Shown here in pieces: positions 24,276 to 33,693 of a stretch of DNA of 64,000 bases. The position numbers and the translations under genes are program-made. Each line of letters begins with the position of its first letter. The first letter of the stretch is position 1. Under the pieces are notes generated by a model that was not told the origin of the DNA, did no database searches, and saw nothing but the letters and a program-made list of their open reading frames with translations. Origin of the DNA: JAZKDW01 sp040387375 (lineage in GTDB: Bacteria; Pseudomonadota; Gammaproteobacteria; Burkholderiales; Burkholderiaceae_D); assembly GCA_040387375.1 (NCBI GenBank), contig JAZKDW010000050.1, forward strand, positions 62,001 through 126,000. The letters run 5' to 3'.

Positions 24276-27128
24276 ATGGAAGAGATTCGCATCCGAGGCG
24301 CGCGTACGCATAACCTCAAGAACATTAACCTGGATTTACCCCGCAACAAGCTGATCGTGATCACCGGACTGTCCGGTTCCGGCAAGTCTTCGCTCGCGTT
24401 TGACACGCTGTACGCGGAAGGGCAACGCCGTTACGTCGAATCGCTGTCATCGTATGCCCGCCAATTCCTGCAACTGATGGAAAAGCCGGACGTCGACCTG
24501 ATCGAAGGCCTGTCGCCGGCGATTTCGATCGAACAGAAAGCCACCTCGCATAATCCGCGCTCGACCGTTGGCACCGTCACCGAGATCCATGATTACCTGC
24601 GCCTGCTGTATGCGCGCGTCGGCACGCCCTACTGCCCGGATCACCCGGAGCATCCGCTCGCCGCGCAATCGGTGTCGCAAATGGTCGATGCGGTGCTGGC
24701 GATGCCGGAAGATACAAAACTGATGATCCTCGCGCCGGTTGTCGCCAACCGCAAGGGTGAGCACGTCGACTTGTTCGAACAGATGCAGGCCCAGGGTTTT
24801 GTCCGCTTTCGCATCCAGAGCGGCACCGGCACTTCCCGGATCGTGGAAGTCGACGACTTGCCGAAGCTGAAAAAAACCGAGAAGCATACGATCGACGTTG
24901 TGGTCGACCGGCTGAAGGTAAAGGAAGACGTCAAGCAGCGGCTGGCCGAAAGTTTCGAGACCGCGCTGCGGCTGGCCGACGGCCGCGCCATCGCGCTGGA
25001 AATGGATAGCGGCGCCGAACACCTGTATTCCAACAAGTTTGCCTGCGCGATCTGCGGTTATTCACTGCAGGAGCTGGAGCCGCGTCTTTTCTCGTTCAAC
25101 AATCCGATGGGCGCCTGCCCGGAATGCGACGGCCTCGGCCATATCGAGTTTTTCGATCCGAAGCGCATCGTCGCCTTCCCTAACCTGTCGCTGGCATCCG
25201 GCGCGGTCAAGGGCTGGGACCGGCGCAATCAATTCTATTTCCAGATGCTGTCGAACCTGGCGGCGTTCTATGACTTCGATGTCGATGTGCCGTTTGAAAA
25301 GCTGGCCGACAAGGCGCAGCAGACGGTGCTGTATGGATCGGGGCGTGAGACGGTGCCGTTCACCTATATCAACGAGCGCGGCCGCGCGGTGGTGCGCGAG
25401 CATACGTTTGAAGGTGTTGTACATAACCTGCAACGGCGCTATCGCGAAACCGATTCGATGGCCGTCAAGGAAGAACTGTCCAAGTTCATCAATGAAAAGG
25501 AATGTCCTTCTTGCCAGGGCGCGCGGCTGCGCATTGAAGCGCGCTTCGTGAAGGTCGGCACCGGCGCGCAGAAGCGCGCCATTTACGAAGTGGCGGCAAC
25601 GCCATTGCGCGAAACGCTCGAATTCTTCGAGACGCTGAAACTGAAAGGCGCAAAGAAGGAAATCGCCGACCGCATCATCAAGGAAATCATCTCGCGCCTG
25701 AAATTCCTGAACAACGTCGGCCTCGATTACCTGTCGCTGGAACGCAGTGCCGACACCCTGTCCGGCGGCGAAGCGCAGCGCATTCGCCTGGCATCGCAAA
25801 TCGGTTCCGGCCTGACCGGCGTCATGTATGTCCTGGATGAGCCGTCCATCGGCTTGCATCAGCGCGACAACGACCGGCTGATCACCACACTCAAGCATTT
25901 GCGCGATATCGGCAATAGCGTGCTGGTGGTCGAGCATGATGAAGATGCGATCCGCTGCGCCGACTTCATCGTCGACATGGGCCTGGGCGCCGGTGTCCAT
26001 GGCGGTGAAATCATTGCGCAAGGCACGCTGCCGCAGATATTGAAGAACAAAAAATCGCTGACCGCGCAGTACCTGAACGGCACGTTCTCGATCAAGGTGC
26101 CGAAAAAGCGCACGCCGGCCGATCCGAAAAAGCAGTTCGTGATCACTGGCGCGACCGGCAACAACCTCAAGAATGTGACCTTCAAATTGCCGGTTGGCTT
26201 ATTGACTTGCGTGACCGGCGTATCCGGCTCAGGCAAGTCGACGCTGGTCAACGACACGCTTTATCACGCCGCCTCGCGTCATCTGTACGGCTCGCAGTCC
26301 GAACCGGCCGAACATGAATCGATCAGCGGCATGGAGCATTTCGACAAGGTGATTTCAGTCGACCAGGCGCCAATCGGCCGCACACCACGTTCCAATCCGG
26401 CGACGTACACCGGGCTTTTTACGCCGATCCGCGACCTGTTCTCGACCGTGCCCGCAGCCAAGGAGCGCGGCTACTCGGCCGGACGTTTTTCGTTCAACGT
26501 CAAGGGCGGCCGCTGCGAAGCATGCCAGGGCGATGGCGTGATCAAGGTGGAAATGCATTTCCTGCCAGACGTGTATGTGCCCTGCGATGTCTGTCATGGC
26601 AAACGCTACAACCGTGAAACACTGGAGGTGCAATACAAGGGCAAGAACATCACGGAAGTGCTGGCCATGACGGTGGAAGAGGCGCATGTCTTTTTCAAGC
26701 CGGTGCCGGTGATTGCACGCAAGCTGCAAACGCTGCTTGATGTCGGCCTTGGTTATATCCGGCTGGGCCAGAGCGCAACCACCCTTTCCGGCGGCGAGGC
26801 GCAGCGCGTCAAGCTATCGCTGGAATTATCCAAGCGCGATACCGGACGCACGCTTTACATCCTGGACGAACCGACCACCGGCTTGCATTTCCATGACATC
26901 GATCTGTTGCTGAAAGTAATACACCGCTTGCGCGACCAGGGCAACACGGTGGTGATCATCGAGCACAATCTTGATGTGATCAAAACCGCCGACTGGCTGG
27001 TTGACCTGGGCCCGGAAGGCGGCGCCGGCGGTGGCCAGATCATCGCAGCCGGCACGCCGGAAGAAGTCGCGAAAAATCCGCTGAGTTTTACCGGGACATA
27101 CCTGGCGCCGATGTTGAAGAAAAAGTAG
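24276..27128 (+). CDS. uvrA: UvrA, excinuclease ABC subunit A
   Basis: The damage-recognition ATPase of nucleotide excision repair, 950 residues. The first ATP site begins at GLSGSGKSSLAFDTLYAEGQRRY (about 31-53) and the second at GVSGSGKSTLVNDTLY. Both signatures (LSGGEAQRI and LSGGEAQRV) are present. Zinc-binding cysteines are visible in CAICGYSLQELEPRLFSFN ... CPECDG and CEACQGDGVIKVEMHFLPDVYVPCDVCHG. The length is standard. Its 3' end overlaps the convergent esterase gene by 41 bases. Confidence 0.99.
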   Translation: MEEIRIRGARTHNLKNINLDLPRNKLIVITGLSGSGKSSLAFDTLYAEGQRRYVESLSSYARQFLQLMEKPDVDLIEGLSPAISIEQKATSHNPRSTVGTVTEIHDYLRLLYARVGTPYCPDHPEHPLAAQSVSQMVDAVLAMPEDTKLMILAPVVANRKGEHVDLFEQMQAQGFVRFRIQSGTGTSRIVEVDDLPKLKKTEKHTIDVVVDRLKVKEDVKQRLAESFETALRLADGRAIALEMDSGAEHLYSNKFACAICGYSLQELEPRLFSFNNPMGACPECDGLGHIEFFDPKRIVAFPNLSLASGAVKGWDRRNQFYFQMLSNLAAFYDFDVDVPFEKLADKAQQTVLYGSGRETVPFTYINERGRAVVREHTFEGVVHNLQRRYRETDSMAVKEELSKFINEKECPSCQGARLRIEARFVKVGTGAQKRAIYEVAATPLRETLEFFETLKLKGAKKEIADRIIKEIISRLKFLNNVGLDYLSLERSADTLSGGEAQRIRLASQIGSGLTGVMYVLDEPSIGLHQRDNDRLITTLKHLRDIGNSVLVVEHDEDAIRCADFIVDMGLGAGVHGGEIIAQGTLPQILKNKKSLTAQYLNGTFSIKVPKKRTPADPKKQFVITGATGNNLKNVTFKLPVGLLTCVTGVSGSGKSTLVNDTLYHAASRHLYGSQSEPAEHESISGMEHFDKVISVDQAPIGRTPRSNPATYTGLFTPIRDLFSTVPAAKERGYSAGRFSFNVKGGRCEACQGDGVIKVEMHFLPDVYVPCDVCHGKRYNRETLEVQYKGKNITEVLAMTVEEAHVFFKPVPVIARKLQTLLDVGLGYIRLGQSATTLSGGEAQRVKLSLELSKRDTGRTLYILDEPTTGLHFHDIDLLLKVIHRLRDQGNTVVIIEHNLDVIKTADWLVDLGPEGGAGGGQIIAAGTPEEVAKNPLSFTGTYLAPMLKKK

Positions 27129-28002
27129 GCGATCCGGCGTCGGCGGCGATAAACCTGTCGACCTGTTCCAACACTGGCGCCAGGCTGCGTAATGGCCGCG
27201 ACATGGCGCCGATCAGCGTAGTGTGGCTGGTGCCGTCGTAATAGATTTCCGTCACGGCGGCGCCGGCATCGCGCAAGCGCGTCGCCAGCCCGCCGGTGTT
27301 GCGCACCGGGTTGACCAGCTTGTCTTTATTCGACGCGATCAACAGGCTCGGTGGCGCGCCGGCGGTGACATGATTGATCGGTTGCGACGCGGGCGGCGTA
27401 TCGGGATGAAAGAATACCGGGCGCGTGTCCGGATTTTCGATCGGGATAAAATCATAGGGACCGGCCAGGCCGATCCAGCCGCGCAATGCGTCTGGTTTCA
27501 TGCCCTGTGCGGCAAGCCAGCGCCGGTCGAGTGCGATCATCGCCGCGTTGTACGCGCCCGCACTATGGCCCATCACATACAGGCGCTTCGGATCGCCGCC
27601 ATAACGCTGCACTTCCTTTGCCGCCCATGCAACTGCCTGTGCCCCGTCTTCCAGGAAACCCGGATAACGTACTTGCGGATAGAGCCGGTAGTCTGCGATC
27701 ACCGTCACGATGCCGCGCGAAGCGAGCGCTTCTCCGATGAATTCATAATCGATTCGATTGCCGCTATTCCAGTTGCCGCCGTAAAAAAAGACAACAACGG
27801 GACGCGCGCCTTGCGCGTTTTGCGGTGTGTAGACATCCAGCTTGTTGCGTGGATCAGCGCCGTACGCGATCCCGGCAGTCCTGTTGTAAGAACCGGATGG
27901 CGTCACCGCATTGATCACTGTCAGCGGCGAACAGGCCGATACGGCGCCCAGCACCAGCACAACCGTTGCAAATACCATTACGATTTTGAGAGACAAGGCC
28001 AT
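27088..28002 (-). CDS. Alpha/beta-hydrolase (carboxylesterase/lipase-like) lipoprotein
   Basis: A hydrolase of 304 residues. An N-terminal hydrophobic segment ends in VSAC, a plausible lipobox with lipidated Cys24, so it is probably a periplasmic membrane-anchored protein. FFYGGNW corresponds to the oxyanion-hole HGG region, the nucleophile is Ser147 in GHSAG, and GTSHTTL near the end carries the catalytic His. It resembles the BD-FAE/carboxylesterase group; the substrate is unknown. ATG at 28002 has AGGA nine bases upstream, better than the further upstream starts. The last 41 bases overlap the end of uvrA tail to tail. The gene follows the Kef-type antiporter gene by 46 bases. Confidence 0.85.
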   Translation of the reverse strand: MALSLKIVMVFATVVLVLGAVSACSPLTVINAVTPSGSYNRTAGIAYGADPRNKLDVYTPQNAQGARPVVVFFYGGNWNSGNRIDYEFIGEALASRGIVTVIADYRLYPQVRYPGFLEDGAQAVAWAAKEVQRYGGDPKRLYVMGHSAGAYNAAMIALDRRWLAAQGMKPDALRGWIGLAGPYDFIPIENPDTRPVFFHPDTPPASQPINHVTAGAPPSLLIASNKDKLVNPVRNTGGLATRLRDAGAAVTEIYYDGTSHTTLIGAMSRPLRSLAPVLEQVDRFIAADAGSPTFSSTSAPGMSR

Positions 28003-28048
28003 CGGATGCATTCCTGAGTTTAAAGTGCCTGCCGGCACGGTTCCCGGA

Positions 28049-30037
28049 TCAGGAATTCAGCAGGCGCGCTTCGGCTCGGGCAATACCTTCGGTCGCGCCC
28101 CGCAGCACCACAATATCACCTTCAAGCAAAATTGTTTCCGGCGTAACCTCGACACGGTGTTTGCCGCGCCGGATCGCCGTGACTTCGGCGCCCAGTTCTA
28201 TCAGGTTGAGCCTGGCAAGCGAGCGCCCGATGGCGCTGGCGCTCTCCGCAAGCGCGACGGAATGCAAGCGCACGTGCAGATGTTCGGCATCGTCGGACAC
28301 ATCGCTGGCGCCATGAAAATAACCGCGCAGCGACGCGTATCGCTCATCGCGCGCACTCTGCACCCGATGCACCACCCGGCGCAACGGCACACCCAGCATG
28401 ACCAGCGCATGCGAGGCCAGCATCAGGCTGCCTTCAATCGCCTCCGGCACCACCTCGGCCGCGCCCGCGGCGCGCAATTTGTCGAGATCGGTATCATCGT
28501 GGCTGCGCACGATCACCGGCAGCGCGGGCGCAAGCTCATGGGCAAAATGCAGTACTTTCAATGCCGACGGCGTGCTGGCGTAAGTGACGACCATCGCCGC
28601 CGCGCGGTGGATGCCTGCCGCCACCAGGCTTTCGCGCCTGCCGGCGTCGCCATAGGACACATTGGCGCCTGCCGACTGCGCTTCACGCACGCGATCCGGA
28701 TCGAGATCGAGCGCATGGTAGGCAATTTTTTCTTCTTCCAGCAACTTGGCCAGGCTTTGTCCGCTGCGGCCGAAGCCGGCGATGATCACATGCTTTTGTG
28801 TGGTCATGGTGCGGGTGGCAATCTGGGTCAGGGCCAGGGATTGCAACATCCATTCATTGGCCGACAATTTCATGACGATCGCATCCGACTTTGCCAGTAT
28901 GAAAGGCGCAATCAGCATCGACAGCACCATCGATGCGAGAATCAATTGAATGATGAGCGGATCCACCAGTTGCAAGCCGCCGGCCTGATTGAGCAGCACA
29001 AAGCCGAATTCACCGGCCTGCGCCAGCGCCAGGCCGGTGCGCAGCGACACGCCGGTCGAGGCGCCAAACAATTTTGCCAGTATCGCAATCAGGCCGAATT
29101 TCAGCAGGACCGGCGCGGTCAGCAGCAGCAACACCAGCCACCAGTGCTCCACTACCAACCGGACATTGAGCAGCATGCCGACGGTAATGAAGAACAAACC
29201 CAGCAGCACATCCCGGAACGGCTTGATATCTTCTTCCACCTGATGTTTGTATTCCGTCTCGGAAATCAGCATGCCGGCAATGAATGCACCAAGCGCAAGC
29301 GACAGGCCGGCGCGTTCGGTGATCCAGGCCGCACCCAGCGTAATCAGCAGCAGGTTCAGCATGAACAGTTCTTGCGAACGCCGTTTGACAACCACCTGGA
29401 ACCATCGCCGTATCAGTTTATGGCCCAGGAACAGCAACAGGAACAGCACAAACACCGCCTTGAGCCCGGCCCAGAGGAGCGTGGCCCCCAGATTGCCGGA
29501 TGGCTGCGCCAATGCGGGCACCAGGATCAGCAGCGGCACCAGCGCCAGGTCCTGGAACAAGAGGATGCTGATGATGCGCCGGCCATGCTCGCTTTCCAGC
29601 TCCATGCGCTCGGTGAGCAGCTTGGACACGATCGCGGTGGATGACATCGCCAGCGCGCCACCGAGCGCAAACGCGGCCTGCCAGCTGATATTGAGGAAGT
29701 TCGGCAACAGCGTAGCGACCAGCCAGCCAAACAGCATCGTGGAAGCGATGGTCAACAAGACTTGCGCCATGCCCAGTCCGAACACGGTTCGCCGCATCGA
29801 TAACAGTTTTGGCAGGGAAAATTCAAGACCGATGGAAAACATCAGGAACACGACACCGAACTCGGCCAGCGTATGCGTCGCGTGGTTGTCTTCCGCCAAT
29901 CCAAGCGCATGCGGCCCGATCAGGATGCCGACAGCAAGGTAGCCGAGCATCGGCGGCATGTGCATCATGCGAAAGGCAACAACGCCGAGGACGGCGGCGC
30001 CAAGCAGGATGAGGGTCAGTTCGAGGGCGGAAAACAT
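28049..30037 (-). CDS. Monovalent cation:proton antiporter-2 (Kef/CPA2 family) with RCK domain
   Basis: A 662-residue inner-membrane protein. Residues about 1-385 form a Na+/H+ exchanger-type domain with about 12 helices (FGVVFLMFSIGLEFS, SSTAIVSKLL, LALAQAGEFGFVLL). Residues about 408-525 are a TrkA-N/RCK domain with the nucleotide-binding GFGRSGQSLAKLLEEE. Residues about 570-655 form a TrkA-C domain. Such proteins export K+ in exchange for H+ under electrophile or pH stress. The ancillary subunit KefF/KefG is not adjacent, and whether glutathione regulates it cannot be told. The gene is divergent from kdsD. Confidence 0.92.
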   Translation of the reverse strand: MFSALELTLILLGAAVLGVVAFRMMHMPPMLGYLAVGILIGPHALGLAEDNHATHTLAEFGVVFLMFSIGLEFSLPKLLSMRRTVFGLGMAQVLLTIASTMLFGWLVATLLPNFLNISWQAAFALGGALAMSSTAIVSKLLTERMELESEHGRRIISILLFQDLALVPLLILVPALAQPSGNLGATLLWAGLKAVFVLFLLLFLGHKLIRRWFQVVVKRRSQELFMLNLLLITLGAAWITERAGLSLALGAFIAGMLISETEYKHQVEEDIKPFRDVLLGLFFITVGMLLNVRLVVEHWWLVLLLLTAPVLLKFGLIAILAKLFGASTGVSLRTGLALAQAGEFGFVLLNQAGGLQLVDPLIIQLILASMVLSMLIAPFILAKSDAIVMKLSANEWMLQSLALTQIATRTMTTQKHVIIAGFGRSGQSLAKLLEEEKIAYHALDLDPDRVREAQSAGANVSYGDAGRRESLVAAGIHRAAAMVVTYASTPSALKVLHFAHELAPALPVIVRSHDDTDLDKLRAAGAAEVVPEAIEGSLMLASHALVMLGVPLRRVVHRVQSARDERYASLRGYFHGASDVSDDAEHLHVRLHSVALAESASAIGRSLARLNLIELGAEVTAIRRGKHRVEVTPETILLEGDIVVLRGATEGIARAEARLLNS

Positions 30038-30148
30038 CGTTTGATCTGAATCGGTTTGGTTAGCAAGGCCTGCGAGCGATTAATTGACAATTTTCAAGAT
30101 GCGTATTTTTTGTTATCCATGGCAGGTTTTTTGCTTATCTAATTCGTT

Positions 30149-30154
30149 TATACT
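30149..30154 (+). promoter_or_regulatory. Possible -10 box of kdsD with start point at the ATG
   Basis: TATACT stands seven bases before the kdsD ATG, so transcription would begin at or next to the start codon. The -35 region is weak. A TTGACA at 30084-30089 also lies in this divergent region but lacks a well-placed -10. Confidence 0.3.
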
Positions 30155-30160
30155 TTCGGC

Positions 30161-31189
30161 ATGAGTGTAACCCATGGAAAAAACTTGTTGAAAGCTTTTG
30201 ATGTCAAACGCGCACAACGCGCATTGGAGTTGGCGCGGGAGACACTGCAAATCGAAGCCGATGCAATCATCGCGCTGAAAAACAGGATCTCATCCAGCCC
30301 CGACGACAGCTTTGCGCTGGCGGTTGCGCTGTTAATGAACTGCAGCGGACGGGTCGTGGTGTCGGGAATCGGCAAGTCCGGCCATATTGCGCGCAAGATC
30401 GCAGCCACATTGTCATCAACCGGCACACCCGCGTTGTTTGTGCATCCGGCGGAAGCCGCGCACGGCGATCTTGGCATGATCACTGAAAACGATGCGTTTA
30501 TCGCAATTTCCAATTCCGGGGAAACCAGCGAACTGATGTCCATCGTGCCCATCATAAAACGCATGGGCGCCAAATTGATCGCGATGACCGGCAGCGACAC
30601 ATCAAATCTTGCCCTGCTGGCGGATGTGCACCTGAATGTAGGTGTTGCCAAGGAAGCATGCCCCCTGAACCTGGCGCCGACTGCCAGCACGACCGCCACG
30701 CTGGCACTGGGCGATGCGCTGGCAGTCGCATTACTCGACGCCCACGGTTTCCGTGAAGAAGATTTTGCCCGCTCGCATCCGGGTGGCGCACTCGGCCGCC
30801 GCCTGTTGACGCATGTGCATGACGTGATGCGCAGCGGCGAGGATATTCCGGCGGTTCGCGCCGACGTGTCCCTGTCCGCAGCGCTGCTGGAAATTACGAA
30901 AAAAGGCATGGCGATGACTGCGGTGGTCGACGCGGACTTCCGCCCCATTGGCGTTTTCACCGATGGCGATCTGCGCCGGCTGATCGAAAAAGTCCAGGAT
31001 TTCACGACCCTGTCGATCGCCGATGTAATGCACGCCAATCCCCGCGTGATTGGCCCCGATCAGCTGGCGGTGGAAGCGGTCGAAGTGATGGAGCAGTTCC
31101 GTATCAACCAATTGCTGGTGGCGGATGCTGATGGCAAACTGGTTGGCGCGCTGCATATCCACGACCTGACGCGCGCCAAGGTAATCTGA
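30161..31189 (+). CDS. kdsD: KdsD, arabinose-5-phosphate isomerase
   Basis: Interconverts ribulose 5-phosphate and arabinose 5-phosphate, the first step of Kdo synthesis for LPS. The 342 residues comprise an N-terminal SIS sugar-isomerase domain (VVVSGIGKSGHIARKIAATLSSTGTPALF, HPAEAAHGDLGMI) and two C-terminal CBS repeats (about 215-335). It is the first gene of a tightly overlapping block with kdsC and lptCAB. No Shine-Dalgarno is visible before the ATG; a -10-like TATACT lies just upstream. Confidence 0.97.
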   Translation: MSVTHGKNLLKAFDVKRAQRALELARETLQIEADAIIALKNRISSSPDDSFALAVALLMNCSGRVVVSGIGKSGHIARKIAATLSSTGTPALFVHPAEAAHGDLGMITENDAFIAISNSGETSELMSIVPIIKRMGAKLIAMTGSDTSNLALLADVHLNVGVAKEACPLNLAPTASTTATLALGDALAVALLDAHGFREEDFARSHPGGALGRRLLTHVHDVMRSGEDIPAVRADVSLSAALLEITKKGMAMTAVVDADFRPIGVFTDGDLRRLIEKVQDFTTLSIADVMHANPRVIGPDQLAVEAVEVMEQFRINQLLVADADGKLVGALHIHDLTRAKVI

Positions 31190-31734
31190 TGGACACACCG
31201 ACCAAGGCAAACAGCATTGCCTTCATGAAGGCGGCGCAACTGCGCCTGATGATTTTCGATGTCGACGGCATATTGACCGATGGCAGCCTGCATTTTGGCG
31301 CGGACGGCGAAGTCCTCAAAACCTTCAACGTGCTTGACGGCCATGGCATCAAGCTGTTGCAGCAATCCGGCGTGGCGACAGCCATCATCACCGCCCGCCA
31401 GTCCCCTATCGTTGCCCGCCGCGCGGCCGACCTTGGCATCGCCCATTTACACCAGGGTGTGCACGACAAGCTAAGCGCATTTAACAAGCTCATCGCCCAG
31501 ACCGGCCTCAGCGCAAGCGCATGCGGATTCATCGGTGACGATGTCATTGACCTGCCTGTCCTCTCCCGCGTCGGATTTTCTGCCAGCGTGCCCCAAGGCC
31601 ACCCGGAGGTGCGCGCACGCGTCGATTACGTGACCGAGGCTGGCGGCGGACGTGGCGCTGCGCGCGAAGTGTGCGATCTGATCCTGCGCGCGCAAGGCAA
31701 TTATGAAGCGGCTCTGGCGCCGTATCTGACATGA
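31189..31734 (+). CDS. kdsC: KdsC, 3-deoxy-D-manno-octulosonate 8-phosphate phosphatase
   Basis: A 181-residue HAD-superfamily phosphatase of the C0 (capless) type that dephosphorylates Kdo-8-phosphate. The DxD motif is IFDVDGILTDG near residue 22, followed by FNVLDGHGIKLLQ, the ITARQS motif II and the GDDVIDLPVL motif IV. The start overlaps the kdsD stop by one base (TGATG), and the stop overlaps lptC by four bases. Confidence 0.97.
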   Translation: MDTPTKANSIAFMKAAQLRLMIFDVDGILTDGSLHFGADGEVLKTFNVLDGHGIKLLQQSGVATAIITARQSPIVARRAADLGIAHLHQGVHDKLSAFNKLIAQTGLSASACGFIGDDVIDLPVLSRVGFSASVPQGHPEVRARVDYVTEAGGGRGAAREVCDLILRAQGNYEAALAPYLT

Positions 31735-32336
31735 GCGCCGCACGACCGCCAAACCGCTTCAGCCTGGTTGTCCTGATTGCCCTCGGTGCGGCATTGGTGC
31801 TGGGCAGCTTCTGGGTACTCGAAGTGATGCGCCGCTCAAGCAGTACCAGCATACCGGATCTGCCCAGAAATGAACCTGACTATTACGTTGAAAAATTCAG
31901 CTTCGTGCGCATGTCTAAAACCGGGCTGGCCCGCTACAATATTTCAGGCAAGCGGCTCACGCACAATCCAAGCGACGACTCCCACGCGATCGAACTACCG
32001 GTGGTCAACAGCCTCGGCAACGATAGGCCGCCGATGACGACACACGCCAGGCGGGCATTGGTTGAGCACGACAATACCAAGGTGCACATGCATGACAACG
32101 TGCATGTGGATCGCGCCGCGACGGCAACTTCGGAACATTTTCATCTCCAGTCCGAGTACCTGCTGATCTTGCCGGATGATGACGTGATGCAAACCGATAA
32201 ACCGGTTGAAATTACGCTCGGCACATCAAAGCTGACCGGCACCGGCATGGTCGCAAACAATGCAACGGGCGAACTACGACTCTCAAGCAATGTTCATGCT
32301 ACATATCAACCGCCGGCATCAGCCGTGTCGCGCTGA
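31731..32336 (+). CDS. lptC: LptC, LPS export system inner-membrane anchored protein
   Basis: A 201-residue bitopic protein with one N-terminal membrane helix (about 11-32, LVVLIALGAALVLGSFWVLE) and a periplasmic beta-jellyroll that takes LPS from LptBFG and passes it to LptA. The body has the weak alternation of the family (DYYVEKFSFVRMSKTGLARYNISGKRLTH, then YLLILPDDDVMQTDKPVEI). The position between kdsC and lptA settles the call. Confidence 0.92.
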   Translation: MSAARPPNRFSLVVLIALGAALVLGSFWVLEVMRRSSSTSIPDLPRNEPDYYVEKFSFVRMSKTGLARYNISGKRLTHNPSDDSHAIELPVVNSLGNDRPPMTTHARRALVEHDNTKVHMHDNVHVDRAATATSEHFHLQSEYLLILPDDDVMQTDKPVEITLGTSKLTGTGMVANNATGELRLSSNVHATYQPPASAVSR

Positions 32337-32383
32337 CCATGGACTTCCTGTATAAACGAATGCATGCCACCAGAGGTTTTTTC

Positions 32384-32938
32384 ATGAAACGATTTTATTC
32401 CCTGATGTTGGCTACGCTTGGCCTTGCCATCATGACCGTCGCACATGCAGAGAAAGCGGACTCCGGGAAACCGACGAATGTCGAAGCCAACCAGATGGCA
32501 TATAACGACGTCAAGCAAATCAACACCTTCACCGGCAATGTTGTGCTGACACGCGGCACGCTTACCTTGAAAGCGGAAAAGATGGTTGTTACCCAAGACC
32601 CCGCAGGCTATCAGTTTGCCACCCTCTATGCCGCCCCCGGCAAACTGGCCACTTTCCGCCAGAAACGCGATGGCGGCCCTGATTTATGGATAGAAGGACA
32701 GGCGGCCGATCGTATCGAGTACGACACCAAGAACGAGATCGCCAAATTTTTCTCGAAAGCGAAAGTGAAGCTGCTGGACGGCGCCAAACCGACCGACGAA
32801 GTGGAAGGTGAATTCATCGCTTACGACAGCAGGGCCGAGTTATATTCAGTCAATAACATGGCCAGCGGCGAGAGCAAACCGGGCGCCGGCCGCATCAAGG
32901 CGGTCATTCAGCCGCGCGTGCAACCCCAGGGCAAGTGA
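32384..32938 (+). CDS. lptA: LptA, periplasmic LPS-bridge protein
   Basis: A periplasmic OstA-like beta-jellyroll protein that polymerises into the bridge carrying LPS to LptDE. A signal peptide is clear from MKRFYSLMLATLGLAIMTVAHA, which is cleaved after AHA. The motif NQMAYNDVKQINTFTGNVVLTRGTL is the family's repeating strand pattern. The frame is open to 32339, but ATG at 32384 has AGAGG seven bases upstream and gives a normal signal peptide (184 residues in all). It overlaps lptB. Confidence 0.94.
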   Translation: MKRFYSLMLATLGLAIMTVAHAEKADSGKPTNVEANQMAYNDVKQINTFTGNVVLTRGTLTLKAEKMVVTQDPAGYQFATLYAAPGKLATFRQKRDGGPDLWIEGQAADRIEYDTKNEIAKFFSKAKVKLLDGAKPTDEVEGEFIAYDSRAELYSVNNMASGESKPGAGRIKAVIQPRVQPQGK

Positions 32939-33678
32939 TGACCAGCACGCTGATTATTCGCGGTTTGCAGAAAAGTTATGGCGCGCGTCAAGTCGTGCGC
33001 GATGTGTCGCTGCAGGTCGAAAGCGGAGAGGTGATCGGCTTGCTCGGGCCTAACGGCGCCGGCAAGACAACCTCGTTTTACATGATCGTAGGCCTTGTTC
33101 CTTCCGATGGCGGAGAGATCGATCTCAACGGCGTTGATATCTCCCGTTTGCCGATTCACCGCCGTGCCGTGCTCGGCTTATCGTACTTGCCGCAGGAAGC
33201 GTCCGTGTTTCGCAAATTGACGGTTGAGGACAATATCCGCGCGGTGCTTGAATTACAGCGTGTAGACGGCAAACCGCTATCCAGGGCAATGCTGGATAAA
33301 CGCCTGAATACCTTGCTGGCCGATTTGCAGATTGAAAAACTGCGTGACAACCAGGCCTTGTCATTGTCCGGCGGCGAACGGCGACGGGTCGAAATCGCCC
33401 GTGCACTGGCGACCAATCCTCGTTTCGTCTTGCTCGATGAACCGTTCGCCGGCGTCGATCCGATTGCCGTCATTGAAATTCAGCGCATCGTGCGTTTTTT
33501 GAAGGAGCGAGGTATCGGGGTACTCATTACCGATCACAACGTCCGCGAAACGCTTGGCATTTGCGATCGCGCATACATCATCAACCAGGGAGCTGTGCTC
33601 GCCAGCGGCCGTCCGGATGACATCATCGCCAATGAGTCGGTACGCCGGGTCTATCTGGGCGAGCATTTCCGGATGTAA
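32938..33678 (+). CDS. lptB: LptB, LPS export ABC transporter ATPase
   Basis: The cytoplasmic ATPase that drives LptBFG. Walker A GPNGAGKTTSFYMIVG, signature LSGGERRRVEIARAL and Walker B FVLLDEPFAGVDPIAV are present, and the overall sequence is LptB-like (IGVLITDHNVRETLGICDRAYI). The ATG overlaps the lptA stop by one base (TGATG); a GTG three bases earlier is also in frame. lptF and lptG are not in the window. Confidence 0.97.
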   Translation: MTSTLIIRGLQKSYGARQVVRDVSLQVESGEVIGLLGPNGAGKTTSFYMIVGLVPSDGGEIDLNGVDISRLPIHRRAVLGLSYLPQEASVFRKLTVEDNIRAVLELQRVDGKPLSRAMLDKRLNTLLADLQIEKLRDNQALSLSGGERRRVEIARALATNPRFVLLDEPFAGVDPIAVIEIQRIVRFLKERGIGVLITDHNVRETLGICDRAYIINQGAVLASGRPDDIIANESVRRVYLGEHFRM

Positions 33679-33693
33679 TGGAACCAGGCCAGC

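Noticed and set aside
27911..29644. A 577-codon open frame on the plus strand opposite the Kef-type antiporter gene
   Set aside because: The Gln/His/Arg-rich composition is typical of antisense shadows, and the minus-strand gene has clear domains.
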